Shown piece after piece: positions 28,403 to 37,024 of a stretch of DNA of 64,000 bases. The stretch comes from Meridianimarinicoccus roseus (GTDB lineage: Bacteria > Pseudomonadota > Alphaproteobacteria > Rhodobacterales > Rhodobacteraceae), in the NCBI RefSeq assembly GCF_003172915.1, contig NZ_QGKU01000068.1, positions 62,001 through 126,000 of the forward strand. The letters are read 5' to 3'. How positions within the stretch are numbered: position 1 is the first letter of the stretch; each line of letters begins with the position of its first letter. Under the pieces are notes generated by a model. It had not been told where the DNA came from, made no database searches, and saw only the letters and a list, made by a program, of their open reading frames with translations. A program made the translations under genes and the position numbers.

Positions 28403-29251
28403 ATGGCCGACAACACGCCGATGGCGCCGATCATCATCAAGCGCAAGAAAGTGGTCGCGGGCGACGGCCATCACGGGGGCGCGTGGAAGGTGGCGTATGC
28501 CGACTTCGTGACCGCGATGATGGCCTTCTTCCTGCTCATGTGGCTGCTGAACGCGACGACGGAAAAGCAGCGCAAGGGGCTGGCGGACTACTTCTCTCCG
28601 GTGGTGCCTGTGAACCGCGTGTCGGGCGGCGGGGAAGGGGCCTTCTGGGGCGACAGTGTTTTCGCCGAGGACGTGCTGGCGCAGAACGGAACCGGCGCGA
28701 CGATGCTGCATCCGGGCGAACTGGACAAGGCGAATGGCGAGGCCGGCGAGACGGGGGCGCAGGCCGTGGACCAGAGCCCGGAGCAGGCCGTGCGCGACCT
28801 GATGCGCGTGCTGGCCGCGCGCAGCGGCGAGAGCATGTCGCAATTGCGCGACATGCCGCATGTCGTCACCCGTGTCTCCGACATGGGTATGGCGATCGAC
28901 ATCTTCGAGATGCCGGGCGCACCGCTGTTCGATCCGGCCACCGGCGCGCCGACGCAACGGCTGCACGACACGCTGGCCGTGATCGTAAAGGTGATGGACA
29001 TCGTGTCGAACCAGGTTTCGGTCGAGGCGCATGTCCCCGCGCGTCCGCTGGTGGTCGCGCGCAACCCGGTCTGGGACCAGTCCACGGATCGCGCGCAGGT
29101 CGTGCAGGTCCGGTTGGAACGGATCGGCCTCGCGCCGGACCGCATCCTAAGGATCACCGGCTATGCCGACCGGCGCCCCGCCGATCCGGGCAACCCGATG
29201 AGCCTGCGCAACAGCCGCATCGTCGTGACGATCCTGCGCGACGACGTCTGA
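28403..29251 (+). CDS. motB: Flagellar motor stator protein MotB-like
   Basis: Stator subunit that anchors a proton channel to peptidoglycan. The 282-residue protein has a short basic N-terminus (KRKKVV), one membrane helix with the proton-carrying aspartate ([20 protein letters not shown], near Asp34), a plug-like segment, and a C-terminal OmpA-like domain from about 150. The start of that domain is divergent ([20 protein letters not shown]), but the end keeps ITGYADRRP and [11 protein letters not shown]. There is no motA beside it and no other flagellar genes in the window, so it is an orphan whose partner must lie elsewhere. Confidence 0.85.
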   Translation: MADNTPMAPIIIKRKKVVAGDGHHGGAWKVAYADFVTAMMAFFLLMWLLNATTEKQRKGLADYFSPVVPVNRVSGGGEGAFWGDSVFAEDVLAQNGTGATMLHPGELDKANGEAGETGAQAVDQSPEQAVRDLMRVLAARSGESMSQLRDMPHVVTRVSDMGMAIDIFEMPGAPLFDPATGAPTQRLHDTLAVIVKVMDIVSNQVSVEAHVPARPLVVARNPVWDQSTDRAQVVQVRLERIGLAPDRILRITGYADRRPADPGNPMSLRNSRIVVTILRDDV

Positions 29252-29283
29252 CACGGGCACGGGCCACGGCATTGGTGGGGGGC

Positions 29284-29312
29284 TTGACACCCGGTGGGGA
29301 GGGGTCTAGGGG
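29284..29312 (+). promoter_or_regulatory. Candidate rpsD promoter
   Basis: A perfect TTGACA (29284-29289) is followed after 17 bases by a weak TAGGGG (29307-29312). It lies in the 203-base gap between motB and rpsD. This would give an rpsD leader of about 135 bases. Confidence 0.4.
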
Positions 29313-29399
29313 CACGGTTCCGGCGATGCCGGGCAGACCATTGGTGTTGGTGGCCCCCGCAAGGGGATGCCTGTCGGCCAAACCGGGACATCCGGGGCG

Positions 29400-29437
29400 G
29401 CGAAGGACAACGCCCTTCGCAATCGGGGATTATCCCC
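29400..29437 (+). promoter_or_regulatory. Two hairpins in the rpsD leader, possible S4 autoregulation site
   Basis: Hairpin 1 pairs GCGAAGG (29400-29406) with CCTTCGC (29414-29420), seven perfect pairs. Hairpin 2 is the near-palindrome GGGGATTATCCCC (29425-29437). They end a few bases before the AAGGAG ribosome binding site. Ribosomal protein S4 represses its own operon translation in E. coli through leader structure. A similar role here is inference. Confidence 0.35.
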
Positions 29438-29454
29438 AAGCAAGGAGATCAGCC

Positions 29455-30075
29455 GTGACCAAACGCACAGCTGCCAAGTACAAGATCGACCGCCGTATGG
29501 GCGAAAACATCTGGGGCCGTCCGAAAAGCCCGGTCAACCGCCGCGAATACGGCCCCGGCCAGCACGGCCAGCGCCGCAAGGGCAAGATTTCCGATTTCGG
29601 CCTTCAGCTGCGTGCGAAGCAGAAGCTGAAGGGCCACTACGGCGATCTGACCGAGAAGCAATTCCGCAAGATCTTTGCCGAGGCCGAGCGAGTGCGCGGC
29701 GACACCGGCGAGCTGCTGATCGGCCTGCTGGAAAGCCGCCTCGATGCCGTTGTCTACCGCGCCAAGTTCGTGCCGACCGTGTTCGCCGCACGCCAGTTCG
29801 TGAACCACGGCCATGTGCTCGTGAACGGCAAGCGCGTCAACATCCCCTCCTACCGCGTGAAGGAAGGCGATGTCGTCGAGGTGCGCCAGAAATCCAAGCA
29901 ACTGGCCATCGTGCTGGAAGCGACTCAACTGGCAGAGCGCGACGTGCCCGACTACATCGAAGCCGACCATTCCAAACTGACCGCGACCTTCGTGCGCCGC
30001 CCCGGCCTTGCCGACGTGCCCTACGCAGTGCAGATGGAACCGAACCTCGTGATCGAATACTACGCCCAGAACTGA
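29455..30075 (+). CDS. rpsD: 30S ribosomal protein S4
   Basis: Primary 16S rRNA-binding protein that helps start 30S assembly. The 206-residue product begins with GTG at 29455 after an AAGGAG ribosome binding site. It has the S4 N-terminal domain ([20 protein letters not shown]) and the S4 RNA-binding fold near residues 95-155 ([14 protein letters not shown] and [21 protein letters not shown]). It lies alone, away from other ribosomal protein genes, with its own putative promoter, leader hairpins and a strong terminator. Confidence 0.97.
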   Translation: MTKRTAAKYKIDRRMGENIWGRPKSPVNRREYGPGQHGQRRKGKISDFGLQLRAKQKLKGHYGDLTEKQFRKIFAEAERVRGDTGELLIGLLESRLDAVVYRAKFVPTVFAARQFVNHGHVLVNGKRVNIPSYRVKEGDVVEVRQKSKQLAIVLEATQLAERDVPDYIEADHSKLTATFVRRPGLADVPYAVQMEPNLVIEYYAQN

Positions 30076-30098
30076 TCCCGTTCGGAGCAGTCTTCGCA

Positions 30099-30130
30099 GG
30101 CCGCGCCGGGCAACCGGGCGCGGCCTTTTT
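30099..30130 (+). terminator. Rho-independent terminator of rpsD
   Basis: A nine-base perfect stem (30099-30107 with 30117-30125) with a nine-base loop is followed directly by five T residues (30126-30130). It stands 24 bases after the rpsD stop. Confidence 0.9.
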
Positions 30131-30196
30131 CATGTCCGCTTGCCGCTGGAAATGACCCGCCGTGCCCGCTACACCGCACCAGAGCAGGAGAGCCAA

Positions 30197-31285
30197 ATGA
30201 CCAGCGCAATCGTACCCCAACCCGGCATTCTCGACATCGCGCTCTACCAGGGCGGCAAGGCGAAGATCGACGGCGTCGCCGACGTTGTCAAACTGTCGTC
30301 GAACGAGAACCCGTTCGGCCCGTCCCCCAAGGCCATCGCCGCGGCAGAGGCATCGCTGGGCGCACTGCACCGCTACCCGTCCACCGATCACGCGGCCCTG
30401 CGATGCGCCATCGGCGAGATGCACGGGTTGGATCCGGATCGGATCATCTGCGGTGTCGGCAGCGACGAGATCATCACCTTCCTGTGCCAGGCCTATGCCG
30501 GGCCGGGCGACGAGGTGCTTCACACCGAACACGGCTTTCTGATGTATGCCATTTCGGCCCGCGCTGCGGGGGCAACGCCGGTGGCCGCCCCCGAACGCGA
30601 GCGCACGGCCGATGTCGATGCCCTGCTCGCGGCCTGTACCGATCGCACGAAGCTGGTATTCCTCGCCAACCCTAACAACCCCACCGGGACCATGATCGGC
30701 GGGAACGATCTGGCGCGGCTTGCGGGCGGACTTCCGCCGCAGGCTATCCTCGTGATCGACGGCGCCTACGCGGAATACGTGGAGGGCTACGATGGTGGCG
30801 CCGCGCTGGCCGGTGCGCGTGACAACGTCGTAATGACCCGTACCTTTTCCAAGCTTTACGGGCTCGGCGGTCTGCGGATCGGCTGGGGGTATGGCCCCGC
30901 GGCGATCATCGACGTGCTCAACCGGGTCCGCGGGCCGTTCAACCTGTCCGCCACGCAACTGGAGGCCGCTGAAGCCGCCGTGCGGGATGCGGACTATGCC
31001 GAACGCTGCCGCGCCGAGAACGCGCGCTTGCGCGAGAAGCTGGCCCATGATCTGGCCGCCCTCGGCGTGCCTTCCGACACCTCGCAGGGGAATTTCGTTC
31101 TGGCCCGCTTCGCATCGGAGACCGAGGCCGCTGCCTGCGACGCGCATCTGCAATCGCGCGGGCTGATCGTGCGCCGTGTTGCCGGGTACGGGCTGCCGCA
31201 CTGTTTGCGCATCACCATCGGCGACGAAGCCGCCTGCACCCGCGTCGCGGCCGCCGTGGCCGAGTTCCGCGCGGCCCGGACATGA
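30197..31285 (+). CDS. hisC: Histidinol-phosphate/aromatic aminotransferase
   Basis: PLP-dependent class I/II aminotransferase of histidine synthesis, likely also acting on aromatic keto acids. The 362-residue protein has the substrate loop [13 protein letters not shown] near residue 35, NPNNPTG near 157, DGAYAEY near 185, and the PLP lysine at Lys219 in [20 protein letters not shown] at 30197 follows GCAGGAGAG. Its last bases overlap the tyrA start (ATGA). Pairing with tyrA points to a role in tyrosine and phenylalanine formation as well as histidine. Confidence 0.94.
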   Translation: MTSAIVPQPGILDIALYQGGKAKIDGVADVVKLSSNENPFGPSPKAIAAAEASLGALHRYPSTDHAALRCAIGEMHGLDPDRIICGVGSDEIITFLCQAYAGPGDEVLHTEHGFLMYAISARAAGATPVAAPERERTADVDALLAACTDRTKLVFLANPNNPTGTMIGGNDLARLAGGLPPQAILVIDGAYAEYVEGYDGGAALAGARDNVVMTRTFSKLYGLGGLRIGWGYGPAAIIDVLNRVRGPFNLSATQLEAAEAAVRDADYAERCRAENARLREKLAHDLAALGVPSDTSQGNFVLARFASETEAAACDAHLQSRGLIVRRVAGYGLPHCLRITIGDEAACTRVAAAVAEFRAART

Positions 31286-32253
31286 GCATGATCTACCGCC
31301 GCGTCGCATTGATCGGGCTGGGCCTTATCGCGTCCTCCATGGCCCATGCGATGCGCCGCGCGGGTCTTGCCGGCGAAATCGTCGGCACGGCCCGTACACC
31401 GGCCACCCGCGCCATCGCACGCGAAGACGGGCTGTGCGACCGCGTGACGGACACAGCGGCAGAGGCAGTGATCGGCGCCGATCTCGTTGTGCTTTGTGTT
31501 CCCGTCGGTGCGATGGGGGCGCTTGCCGCCGAGATCGCGCCCCACCTTGCGCCGGGCGCGACCGTCACCGATGTGGGGTCCGTAAAGCGGTCTGTGATAG
31601 ATGCCGTAGCCCCCCACTTGCCGGACAGCGTGCATTTCGTGCCCGCCCACCCTCTTGCAGGGACCGAACATTCCGGCCCGCGATCGGGGTTCGCGGAACT
31701 CTTCGACAACCGCTGGTGCCTGCTCGTTCCGGTGCCCGGAACCGATGCTTCGGCCACTGCACGGCTGCGCGCGCTGTGGGAAGGGATGGGGTCGAACGTC
31801 GATGAAATGGATGCGGATCACCACGATCTCGTGCTGGCCGTCACCAGCCACGCGCCACACCTGATCGCCTACACGATGGTCGGCGTGGCGGACGATCTGC
31901 GCCGCGTGACCGACAGCGAGGTCATCAAGTATTCCGCTGCGGGATTCCGCGACTTCACCCGCATCGCGGCCTCGGACCCGACGATGTGGCGCGACGTGTT
32001 CCTGAACAATCGCGAGGCAACGTTGGAGATCCTCGGCCGTTTCACCGAGGAACTGTTCGCATTGCAAAGGGCCATCCGCACCGGAGATGGCGACCACCTG
32101 CACGCCTATTTCACCCGGACCCGCGCAATCCGGCGCGGAATCATCGAGGCCGGGCAGGACACCGACGCACCCGATTTCGGCCGCGGTACCCGCAAGATCA
32201 GCGCAGCACCAGGCGCGGCGCCTGACCCAGCGGCAGCACACCGCCAAGGCTGA
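31282..32253 (+). CDS. tyrA: Prephenate/arogenate dehydrogenase family protein
   Basis: Predicted NAD(P)-dependent dehydrogenase of tyrosine synthesis. The 323-residue protein has an N-terminal Rossmann motif ([13 protein letters not shown]; the third glycine is alanine) and the TyrA-type [15 protein letters not shown] loop near residue 115. The helical C-terminal dimer domain contains SHAPHLIAY near 192 and [19 protein letters not shown] near 230. It overlaps hisC by four bases. The last 56 bases overlap the 3' end of the minus-strand DUF2125 gene. Substrate choice between prephenate and arogenate is open. Confidence 0.93.
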   Translation: MSMIYRRVALIGLGLIASSMAHAMRRAGLAGEIVGTARTPATRAIAREDGLCDRVTDTAAEAVIGADLVVLCVPVGAMGALAAEIAPHLAPGATVTDVGSVKRSVIDAVAPHLPDSVHFVPAHPLAGTEHSGPRSGFAELFDNRWCLLVPVPGTDASATARLRALWEGMGSNVDEMDADHHDLVLAVTSHAPHLIAYTMVGVADDLRRVTDSEVIKYSAAGFRDFTRIAASDPTMWRDVFLNNREATLEILGRFTEELFALQRAIRTGDGDHLHAYFTRTRAIRRGIIEAGQDTDAPDFGRGTRKISAAPGAAPDPAAAHRQG

Positions 32254-33205
32254 CCCGCCCGCCGTCGAAGCGCAGCGGCACGTCCAGCGTGTCGGGGTTG
32301 CCGGTCATGCGGGCCATCTGCGCCAGTCCGCCCTCCAGCAGCGGGGCCAGCCGTTCGGGCACCAGCCCTGCGGCCTGTGCCAGCGCCATCATTTCGCGCC
32401 AGTTGGTGGCCTTGACCGTCAGGCTGCCGGTCGGCACTCCGTCCTCCGCCACGTCCAGCGTTCCGGCGATGCGCAGGTCCAGTTCGCCCCAGCTGGCCCG
32501 CGCGAGTCGCAGGTCGATCCGGCGGGGCTGGGGGCGCCGCTCCTCGATCGCCCGCCTGTCCCATGGCGCGTCGAACACCACGCTGGCGTCCAGCGCCAGC
32601 CGCTGCACCGTGTCACCGATCAGCGTGCTGCGCGCCAGAAGCCGGGTGACGAGGCTTTCGGGCGGCGCGAAATCCGCCGCCTGCAGCGACAGATCATAGC
32701 TGTTCACCGCCGCCGGCGTGCGCCGCAGCGCCAGTTGTCCGCTTCCCAGTCCCGCGCGCCAGTCCGCGCTGGACTGCGCGACCACTGCCGCGAACTCCAC
32801 CGTCGCCCGGTCCAGCGTAAAGGCGCGCATGTCGGCGAAAACCACCGACCCGCGCATTCGTTCGCTGGTCAGGTCAATCTTCTGCAGCGGCGTTGCGACT
32901 GTCTGGGTGTCCGGCCAGACGGCGATCACATGGCTGGGCCGATAACTGAGCGCCAGAACCTGGAAAATCGGCGCCGACCACGCCCAGCCAGTAGACGGAT
33001 CGGCCAGTTCGACCTCGCGCAACGTGGTATCGAAGCGGTTGGGAAACCCGGCCGTGTTCAGGCTGGCGGTGCTGACGACCCACCCATCGGCCTCGCGCGC
33101 GGCCAGCCAGTTGCGTAGCCCGCGTTCCACCGCCTGCGCGCCGATGAACCAGTATCCGGCCCAGGCGGCCGCCGCCAAAAGGATCACGGCCAGTAGAATT
33201 CGCAT
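32198..33205 (-). CDS. DUF2125 domain-containing protein
   Basis: A 335-residue protein of unknown function found in alphaproteobacteria. It has an N-terminal signal or anchor helix (LLAVILLAAAAWAGYWFIGAQ) and a long beta-rich exported part, including GFPNRFDTTLREVELAD near residue 53. This pattern suggests a periplasmic, membrane-tethered protein. Its end overlaps tyrA by 56 bases in the opposite direction, so both C-termini are encoded by the same DNA. No enzymatic motif is visible. Confidence 0.85.
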   Translation of the reverse strand: MRILLAVILLAAAAWAGYWFIGAQAVERGLRNWLAAREADGWVVSTASLNTAGFPNRFDTTLREVELADPSTGWAWSAPIFQVLALSYRPSHVIAVWPDTQTVATPLQKIDLTSERMRGSVVFADMRAFTLDRATVEFAAVVAQSSADWRAGLGSGQLALRRTPAAVNSYDLSLQAADFAPPESLVTRLLARSTLIGDTVQRLALDASVVFDAPWDRRAIEERRPQPRRIDLRLARASWGELDLRIAGTLDVAEDGVPTGSLTVKATNWREMMALAQAAGLVPERLAPLLEGGLAQMARMTGNPDTLDVPLRFDGGRVSLGGVLPLGQAPRLVLR

Positions 33206-33269
33206 CGCGGGGCCTTTTCTGTCTGTTCGCGCTTGTGTTTACAGGGGCCGCGGAAAAAGGACCAGTCAG

Positions 33270-33812
33270 ATGCCTCAGAACACGGCCGCCCTTTGGGTTT
33301 TCGGATACGGATCGTTGATCTGGAATCCCGGTTTCACCCATGTGGAACGGGTGATCGCGGAACTGCCCGGGTATGCCCGGTCATTCTGCATGCGCTCGGT
33401 CCATCATCGCGGCACTGCAGACAGCCCTGGGCTGGTGCTGGCGCTCGATCCGCATCCGGGTGCACGCTGTTCCGGCATTGCCTTCGGCGTGGCCGAGGAC
33501 GATGCCGACGAGACACTCGCCACGCTGCGCGAACGGGAGCTGATCTCTTCGGCATATCTGGAGAAGACGCTGCCGCTGGACCTGTCCGACGGGCGCCGCG
33601 TGCACGCGGTGACCTACGTCGTCGATCCGCAGCACGTGCAGTATTGCGGCGGACTGCCGCTGGAAGAACAGGCAAGGATCATCGCATCGGCCGTGGGGGG
33701 GCGCGGCCCGAACCGCGATTACCTGTTCAACACCGCCGCGCATCTGCGCGAACTCGGCCTTGGCGATGCAGATCTCGACTGGTTGGCCATGCGCGTCGCA
33801 GAACTGGACTGA
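33270..33812 (+). CDS. ChaC-like glutathione-specific gamma-glutamylcyclotransferase
   Basis: Predicted to split glutathione into 5-oxoproline and Cys-Gly, as ChaC enzymes do. The 180-residue protein has the N-terminal substrate loop VFGYGSLIWNPGF at about residues 10-22, the FCMRSVHHRGT segment near 40, the catalytic-type glutamate in RERELISSAY near 90, and NRDYLFNTAAHLRELG near the end. ATG at 33270 is a little distant from GGAAAAAGGA. It is divergent from the DUF2125 gene; 64 bases separate the starts. Confidence 0.9.
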   Translation: MPQNTAALWVFGYGSLIWNPGFTHVERVIAELPGYARSFCMRSVHHRGTADSPGLVLALDPHPGARCSGIAFGVAEDDADETLATLRERELISSAYLEKTLPLDLSDGRRVHAVTYVVDPQHVQYCGGLPLEEQARIIASAVGGRGPNRDYLFNTAAHLRELGLGDADLDWLAMRVAELD

Positions 33813-33884
33813 GCCGGACAAACGCTGTTGGAACACGCGCCGCCGCACCCTATGCTGCGCGAAAGTCACTGGAAAGGCAGACGG

Positions 33885-35111
33885 ATGGCAGCGCAAGGCG
33901 ATGGGCGGCAGGGGCTCCGGCAGGGCCGCGAAGTGCGTGCGCAGTTCTCGCAGCCCGTGCGCCAGATCGTGCTGATGCTGATCGTGATCGGTGCGTTCTC
34001 GGCGGGCGCCTACGTGGCGTTCCCGCAGGTCGCCCCGGTCTTCGCACAAAGCCCCTGGTTGAACGGCACCATCGGCGTCGTGTTCGTCGTTGGTGTGCTG
34101 GCCTGCTTCCTGCAGGTGCTTCAACTGGTGTCGGCGGTGAACTGGATCGAGGATTTTGCCCGCGACCGGCCCGGTTTCGACATCAAGCGCCCGCCACGGC
34201 TGCTGGCGCCGCTTGCGGCGCTGCTGCGCTCGCGCGGGGCGCGTATGCAGATCGGGGCGTCCTCGTCGCGGTCGATCCTGGACAGTGTCGCAACGCGGTT
34301 GGACGAAGCGCGCGACATCACCCGCTACATCACTAGCCTTCTGATCTTTCTGGGCCTTCTGGGCACGTTCTATGGCCTTGCGACGACGATCCCGGCTGTG
34401 GTGGACACGATCCGCTCGCTTGCGCCGGCACCTGGCGAAAGCTCCACCGCGATCTTCGGTCGGCTGATCGGCGGTCTGGAAACGCAGCTTGGCGGGATGG
34501 GGACGGCCTTCGCCTCTTCGCTTCTGGGGCTTGCCGGGTCGCTCGTTGTGGGGCTTCTGGAACTGTTCGCCGGGCACGGCCAGAACCGCTTCTACCGCGA
34601 ACTCGAGGAATGGCTGTCCTCGATCACGCGGGTCGGGTTCAGCGCGGGCGACACCGACATGAGCGCGGAAAGCTCCATGTTCGCGACGCTGATGGACCAG
34701 ATGACCGAACAGTTCGACGCCCTGAACACCACCTTCATCGAAAGCGACCAGAGCCGCGCTGCGGTGGACGAGAAACTCGGGATGCTCGCCGCATCGGTCG
34801 AACGCCTGTCGCAGAAAGTGTCCGAAGACGCCAACATCAATGCCACGCTTGCGCGGATCGCCGAGGGTCAGGAGAACCTGATCGCCGCGATCAACGCCGT
34901 CACCGCCCGGCCGATTACCGAAGCCGACGCGCTGGAGGCCGAAACGCGCTCGCGCCTGCGCAGCATCGACGTTCAGCTGCTGCGGATCCTCGAGGAACTG
35001 ACGGCAGGCCGCCAGGAAAGCACGACTGAACTGCGCCGAGATCTCGCCCGTCTGACTCGCGTGATCGAGATTGCGGCGGACCCGTCGGGCGGCCAGGGGC
35101 AGGGGCGCTAA
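33885..35111 (+). CDS. MotA/ExbB-family proton channel protein
   Basis: Predicted inner-membrane channel subunit that would use the proton gradient for mechanical work. The 408-residue protein has four predicted helices at about residues 27-46, 61-83, 147-168 and 204-230. The last two form the MotA/TolQ/ExbB core (FLGLLGTFYGLATTI and GMGTAFASSLLGLAGSLVVG). A 170-residue cytoplasmic tail with helical, partly coiled-coil character follows. GGAAAGG precedes the ATG. The next gene starts three bases after its stop and encodes the OmpA-domain partner, so the two should form one complex. Confidence 0.87.
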   Translation: MAAQGDGRQGLRQGREVRAQFSQPVRQIVLMLIVIGAFSAGAYVAFPQVAPVFAQSPWLNGTIGVVFVVGVLACFLQVLQLVSAVNWIEDFARDRPGFDIKRPPRLLAPLAALLRSRGARMQIGASSSRSILDSVATRLDEARDITRYITSLLIFLGLLGTFYGLATTIPAVVDTIRSLAPAPGESSTAIFGRLIGGLETQLGGMGTAFASSLLGLAGSLVVGLLELFAGHGQNRFYRELEEWLSSITRVGFSAGDTDMSAESSMFATLMDQMTEQFDALNTTFIESDQSRAAVDEKLGMLAASVERLSQKVSEDANINATLARIAEGQENLIAAINAVTARPITEADALEAETRSRLRSIDVQLLRILEELTAGRQESTTELRRDLARLTRVIEIAADPSGGQGQGR

Positions 35112-35114
35112 GGC

Positions 35115-36926
35115 GTGGCGCTGAACCGCCGCAGCGGACAACGGTTCCAGGCCTCGATATGGCCGGGTTTCGTCGATGCGATGACGGCGCTGCTGCTTGT
35201 GCTGATTTTCGTATTGACCATTTTCATGGTGGTCCAGTCGATCCAGACCGAAACGATCACCGGGCAGGAAACCGAACTGGACCGGCTCAGCCGCGAGATC
35301 GACACGCTGGCCACGGCGCTCGGGGCGGAACAGCAGCGCAATTTCGAACTGGAATCGAACGTGGCCGCGCTGGACGAGGATCTTGCGCGGGCGGAGGACA
35401 ACAGCGAATTCCTGAACAGGATCATCGACACGCTGACCGCCGAGGTCGAGAGCCGCAACGCGCAACTGGGTGAGGCCCGCGAGCGGATCACCGCCTTCGA
35501 GGCGCAGGTTACCGCTCTGCTTGCCGACCGTGATGCGGCCCGCGGGCAAGTGGCCGATCTGGAGCAGGACGTGGATGCGCTGACGCAGGACCGCGACGCG
35601 CTGGAGACGGCGTTGGCCCGGGCCCGGGATGAGATAGACGCCGAGGCCGAGGCAGCCCGACTTGCGGCGGCACGGCGCGATGCGCTGGAGGCGCTGGTGG
35701 CCGATCTGCGCGCGACAGGGGATGCGCAATCGGACGAGATCGCGGCGTTGCGCGGCAATCTGCAGGATGCCGAACAGGCCCTGTCCGAACAGGAAGCCGC
35801 GCGTCTTGCCGAGGCCGAGGCCGCCCGGCGGCTCCGAGCGCGGCTTCAATCCGCGGACGCGGAATTATCGGCGATGACGCTGGCGCTGGAAGAACAACGC
35901 GCGCAGGCGGAAGAAACCCTGACCCTTTTGGCTGCCGCCCGTGCCCGCCGGGACGAACTGGATGAAAGGCTCATGGCCGCGTTGGTGGATGGCGACCTGT
36001 CCGAAGAGGCATTGCAGGCAGCCCGCGCCGAACTGGAGCAGGCCCGCGAACGGCTTCAGCAGGAGGGTGCGACGGCCGAGGATCTGCGCAACCGGCTGGC
36101 CGATGCGCTGGCCGCGCGTCAAAGCGCCGAGGCCGAGCTTGAGACGGCCCTGACCGAAGCGGAGCGACAGGAGCGGCTTCTGGCCAGTGCGCGCGCGGAA
36201 CTGTCGGAATTGTCAGACACCAGTGCCGAGGATCGGCGCCGACTTGCCGCGCTGAACGCGCAGCTGTCCACCCTGCGTGGCCAGTTGGGCGAGTTGCAGG
36301 CGCTTCTGGACGAGGCCGATGCGCGCGATGCTGCAGCGACGGTCCAGATCGAGGCCTTGGGCGCGCGGCTGAACACGGCGCTGGCGCGGGTTGCGGCCGA
36401 AGAGCGCAAGCGCGCCGAACTGGAAGCGGCGGAACGGCGGCGGCTCGAGGCGGAGGCGCAGCGGTTGGAGAACTACCGATCCGAGTTCTTCGGGCGCCTG
36501 CGCGAGATCCTTGGGGATCAGGACGGGGTGCAGGTGGTCGGTGACCGGTTCGTCTTCTCCTCCGAAGTGCTGTTCGCATCGGGCTCGGCGGAACTGTCGT
36601 CCGATGGACGGGCCGAGGTCGCCAAGGTTGCACAGACGTTGCAGCAGGTCGCCGCCAGTATTCCGCCGGGCATCGACTGGGTGATCCGCGTCGATGGCCA
36701 CACCGATGACGTTCCGATCTCGGGAAACGGGCCGTTCGCGGACAACTGGGAACTCAGCCAAGCGCGGGCGCTGTCGGTGGTCCGCTTCATGATCGACAAT
36801 TACGGCTTTCCGCCCGACCGGCTTGCGGCGACGGGCTTCGCGGAATTCCAGCCGGTCGATCCGCGCGCTACTCCCGAGGCGCGGGCGCGCAATCGGCGGA
36901 TCGAGCTGAAACTGACCGAGCGCTGA
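35115..36926 (+). CDS. OmpA-domain protein with one TM helix and a very long coiled coil
   Basis: Predicted stator-like partner of the upstream channel protein. The 603-residue product starts with GTG at 35115. Residues about 17-41 form a membrane helix with a MotB/ExbD-like aspartate (PGFVDAMTALLLVLIFVL). Residues about 45-455 are an almost unbroken Ala/Glu/Arg/Leu-rich coiled coil. The C-terminal OmpA-like peptidoglycan-binding domain has DGHTDDVPI, LSQARALSVVRF and ARNRRIELKL. The order TM-coil-OmpA puts the whole coil in the periplasm. Not a flagellar MotB: the coil is about ten times longer than a plug region. Confidence 0.88.
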   Translation: MALNRRSGQRFQASIWPGFVDAMTALLLVLIFVLTIFMVVQSIQTETITGQETELDRLSREIDTLATALGAEQQRNFELESNVAALDEDLARAEDNSEFLNRIIDTLTAEVESRNAQLGEARERITAFEAQVTALLADRDAARGQVADLEQDVDALTQDRDALETALARARDEIDAEAEAARLAAARRDALEALVADLRATGDAQSDEIAALRGNLQDAEQALSEQEAARLAEAEAARRLRARLQSADAELSAMTLALEEQRAQAEETLTLLAAARARRDELDERLMAALVDGDLSEEALQAARAELEQARERLQQEGATAEDLRNRLADALAARQSAEAELETALTEAERQERLLASARAELSELSDTSAEDRRRLAALNAQLSTLRGQLGELQALLDEADARDAAATVQIEALGARLNTALARVAAEERKRAELEAAERRRLEAEAQRLENYRSEFFGRLREILGDQDGVQVVGDRFVFSSEVLFASGSAELSSDGRAEVAKVAQTLQQVAASIPPGIDWVIRVDGHTDDVPISGNGPFADNWELSQARALSVVRFMIDNYGFPPDRLAATGFAEFQPVDPRATPEARARNRRIELKLTER

Positions 36927-36977
36927 TCGATGCCGCCGAGGGGGAACGCCTATCCCGTGTGAGGAACCCCGGAACAA

Positions 36978-37002
36978 AAGCCCCGCCGAACCGGCGGGGC
37001 TT
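36978..37002. terminator. Bidirectional terminator between the OmpA-domain gene and clpA
   Basis: An 11-base stem (36978-36988 with 36992-37002, loop of three) stands 51 bases after the plus-strand stop and 22 bases after the clpA stop on the other strand. T-rich sequence follows on the plus side and TTTTG on the minus side. Confidence 0.85.
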
Positions 37003-37024
37003 ATCTTGTTCTTTTGTTTGCGGG

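Noticed and set aside
28276-29454. A frame open from 28276 straight into rpsD, suggesting a 599-residue protein
   Set aside because: The first two thirds run out of phase through motB and have Arg/Gly/Ala-rich shadow composition. rpsD has its own ribosome binding site and GTG at 29455.
33381-35849. Very long minus-strand open frame opposite the MotA/OmpA-like pair
   Set aside because: Arg/His/Gln-rich antisense shadow typical of GC-rich DNA; the plus-strand proteins have clear domains. The same reasoning removes 4773-6338, 8505-9701, 10370-11992 and 12011-13522 on the minus strand.
33885-36926. A Zorya-like antiphage system (MotA-like plus MotB-like proteins)
   Set aside because: No ZorC, ZorD or ZorE-like gene follows, the neighbours are housekeeping genes, and the long coil is on the periplasmic partner rather than on the channel protein's cytoplasmic tail.
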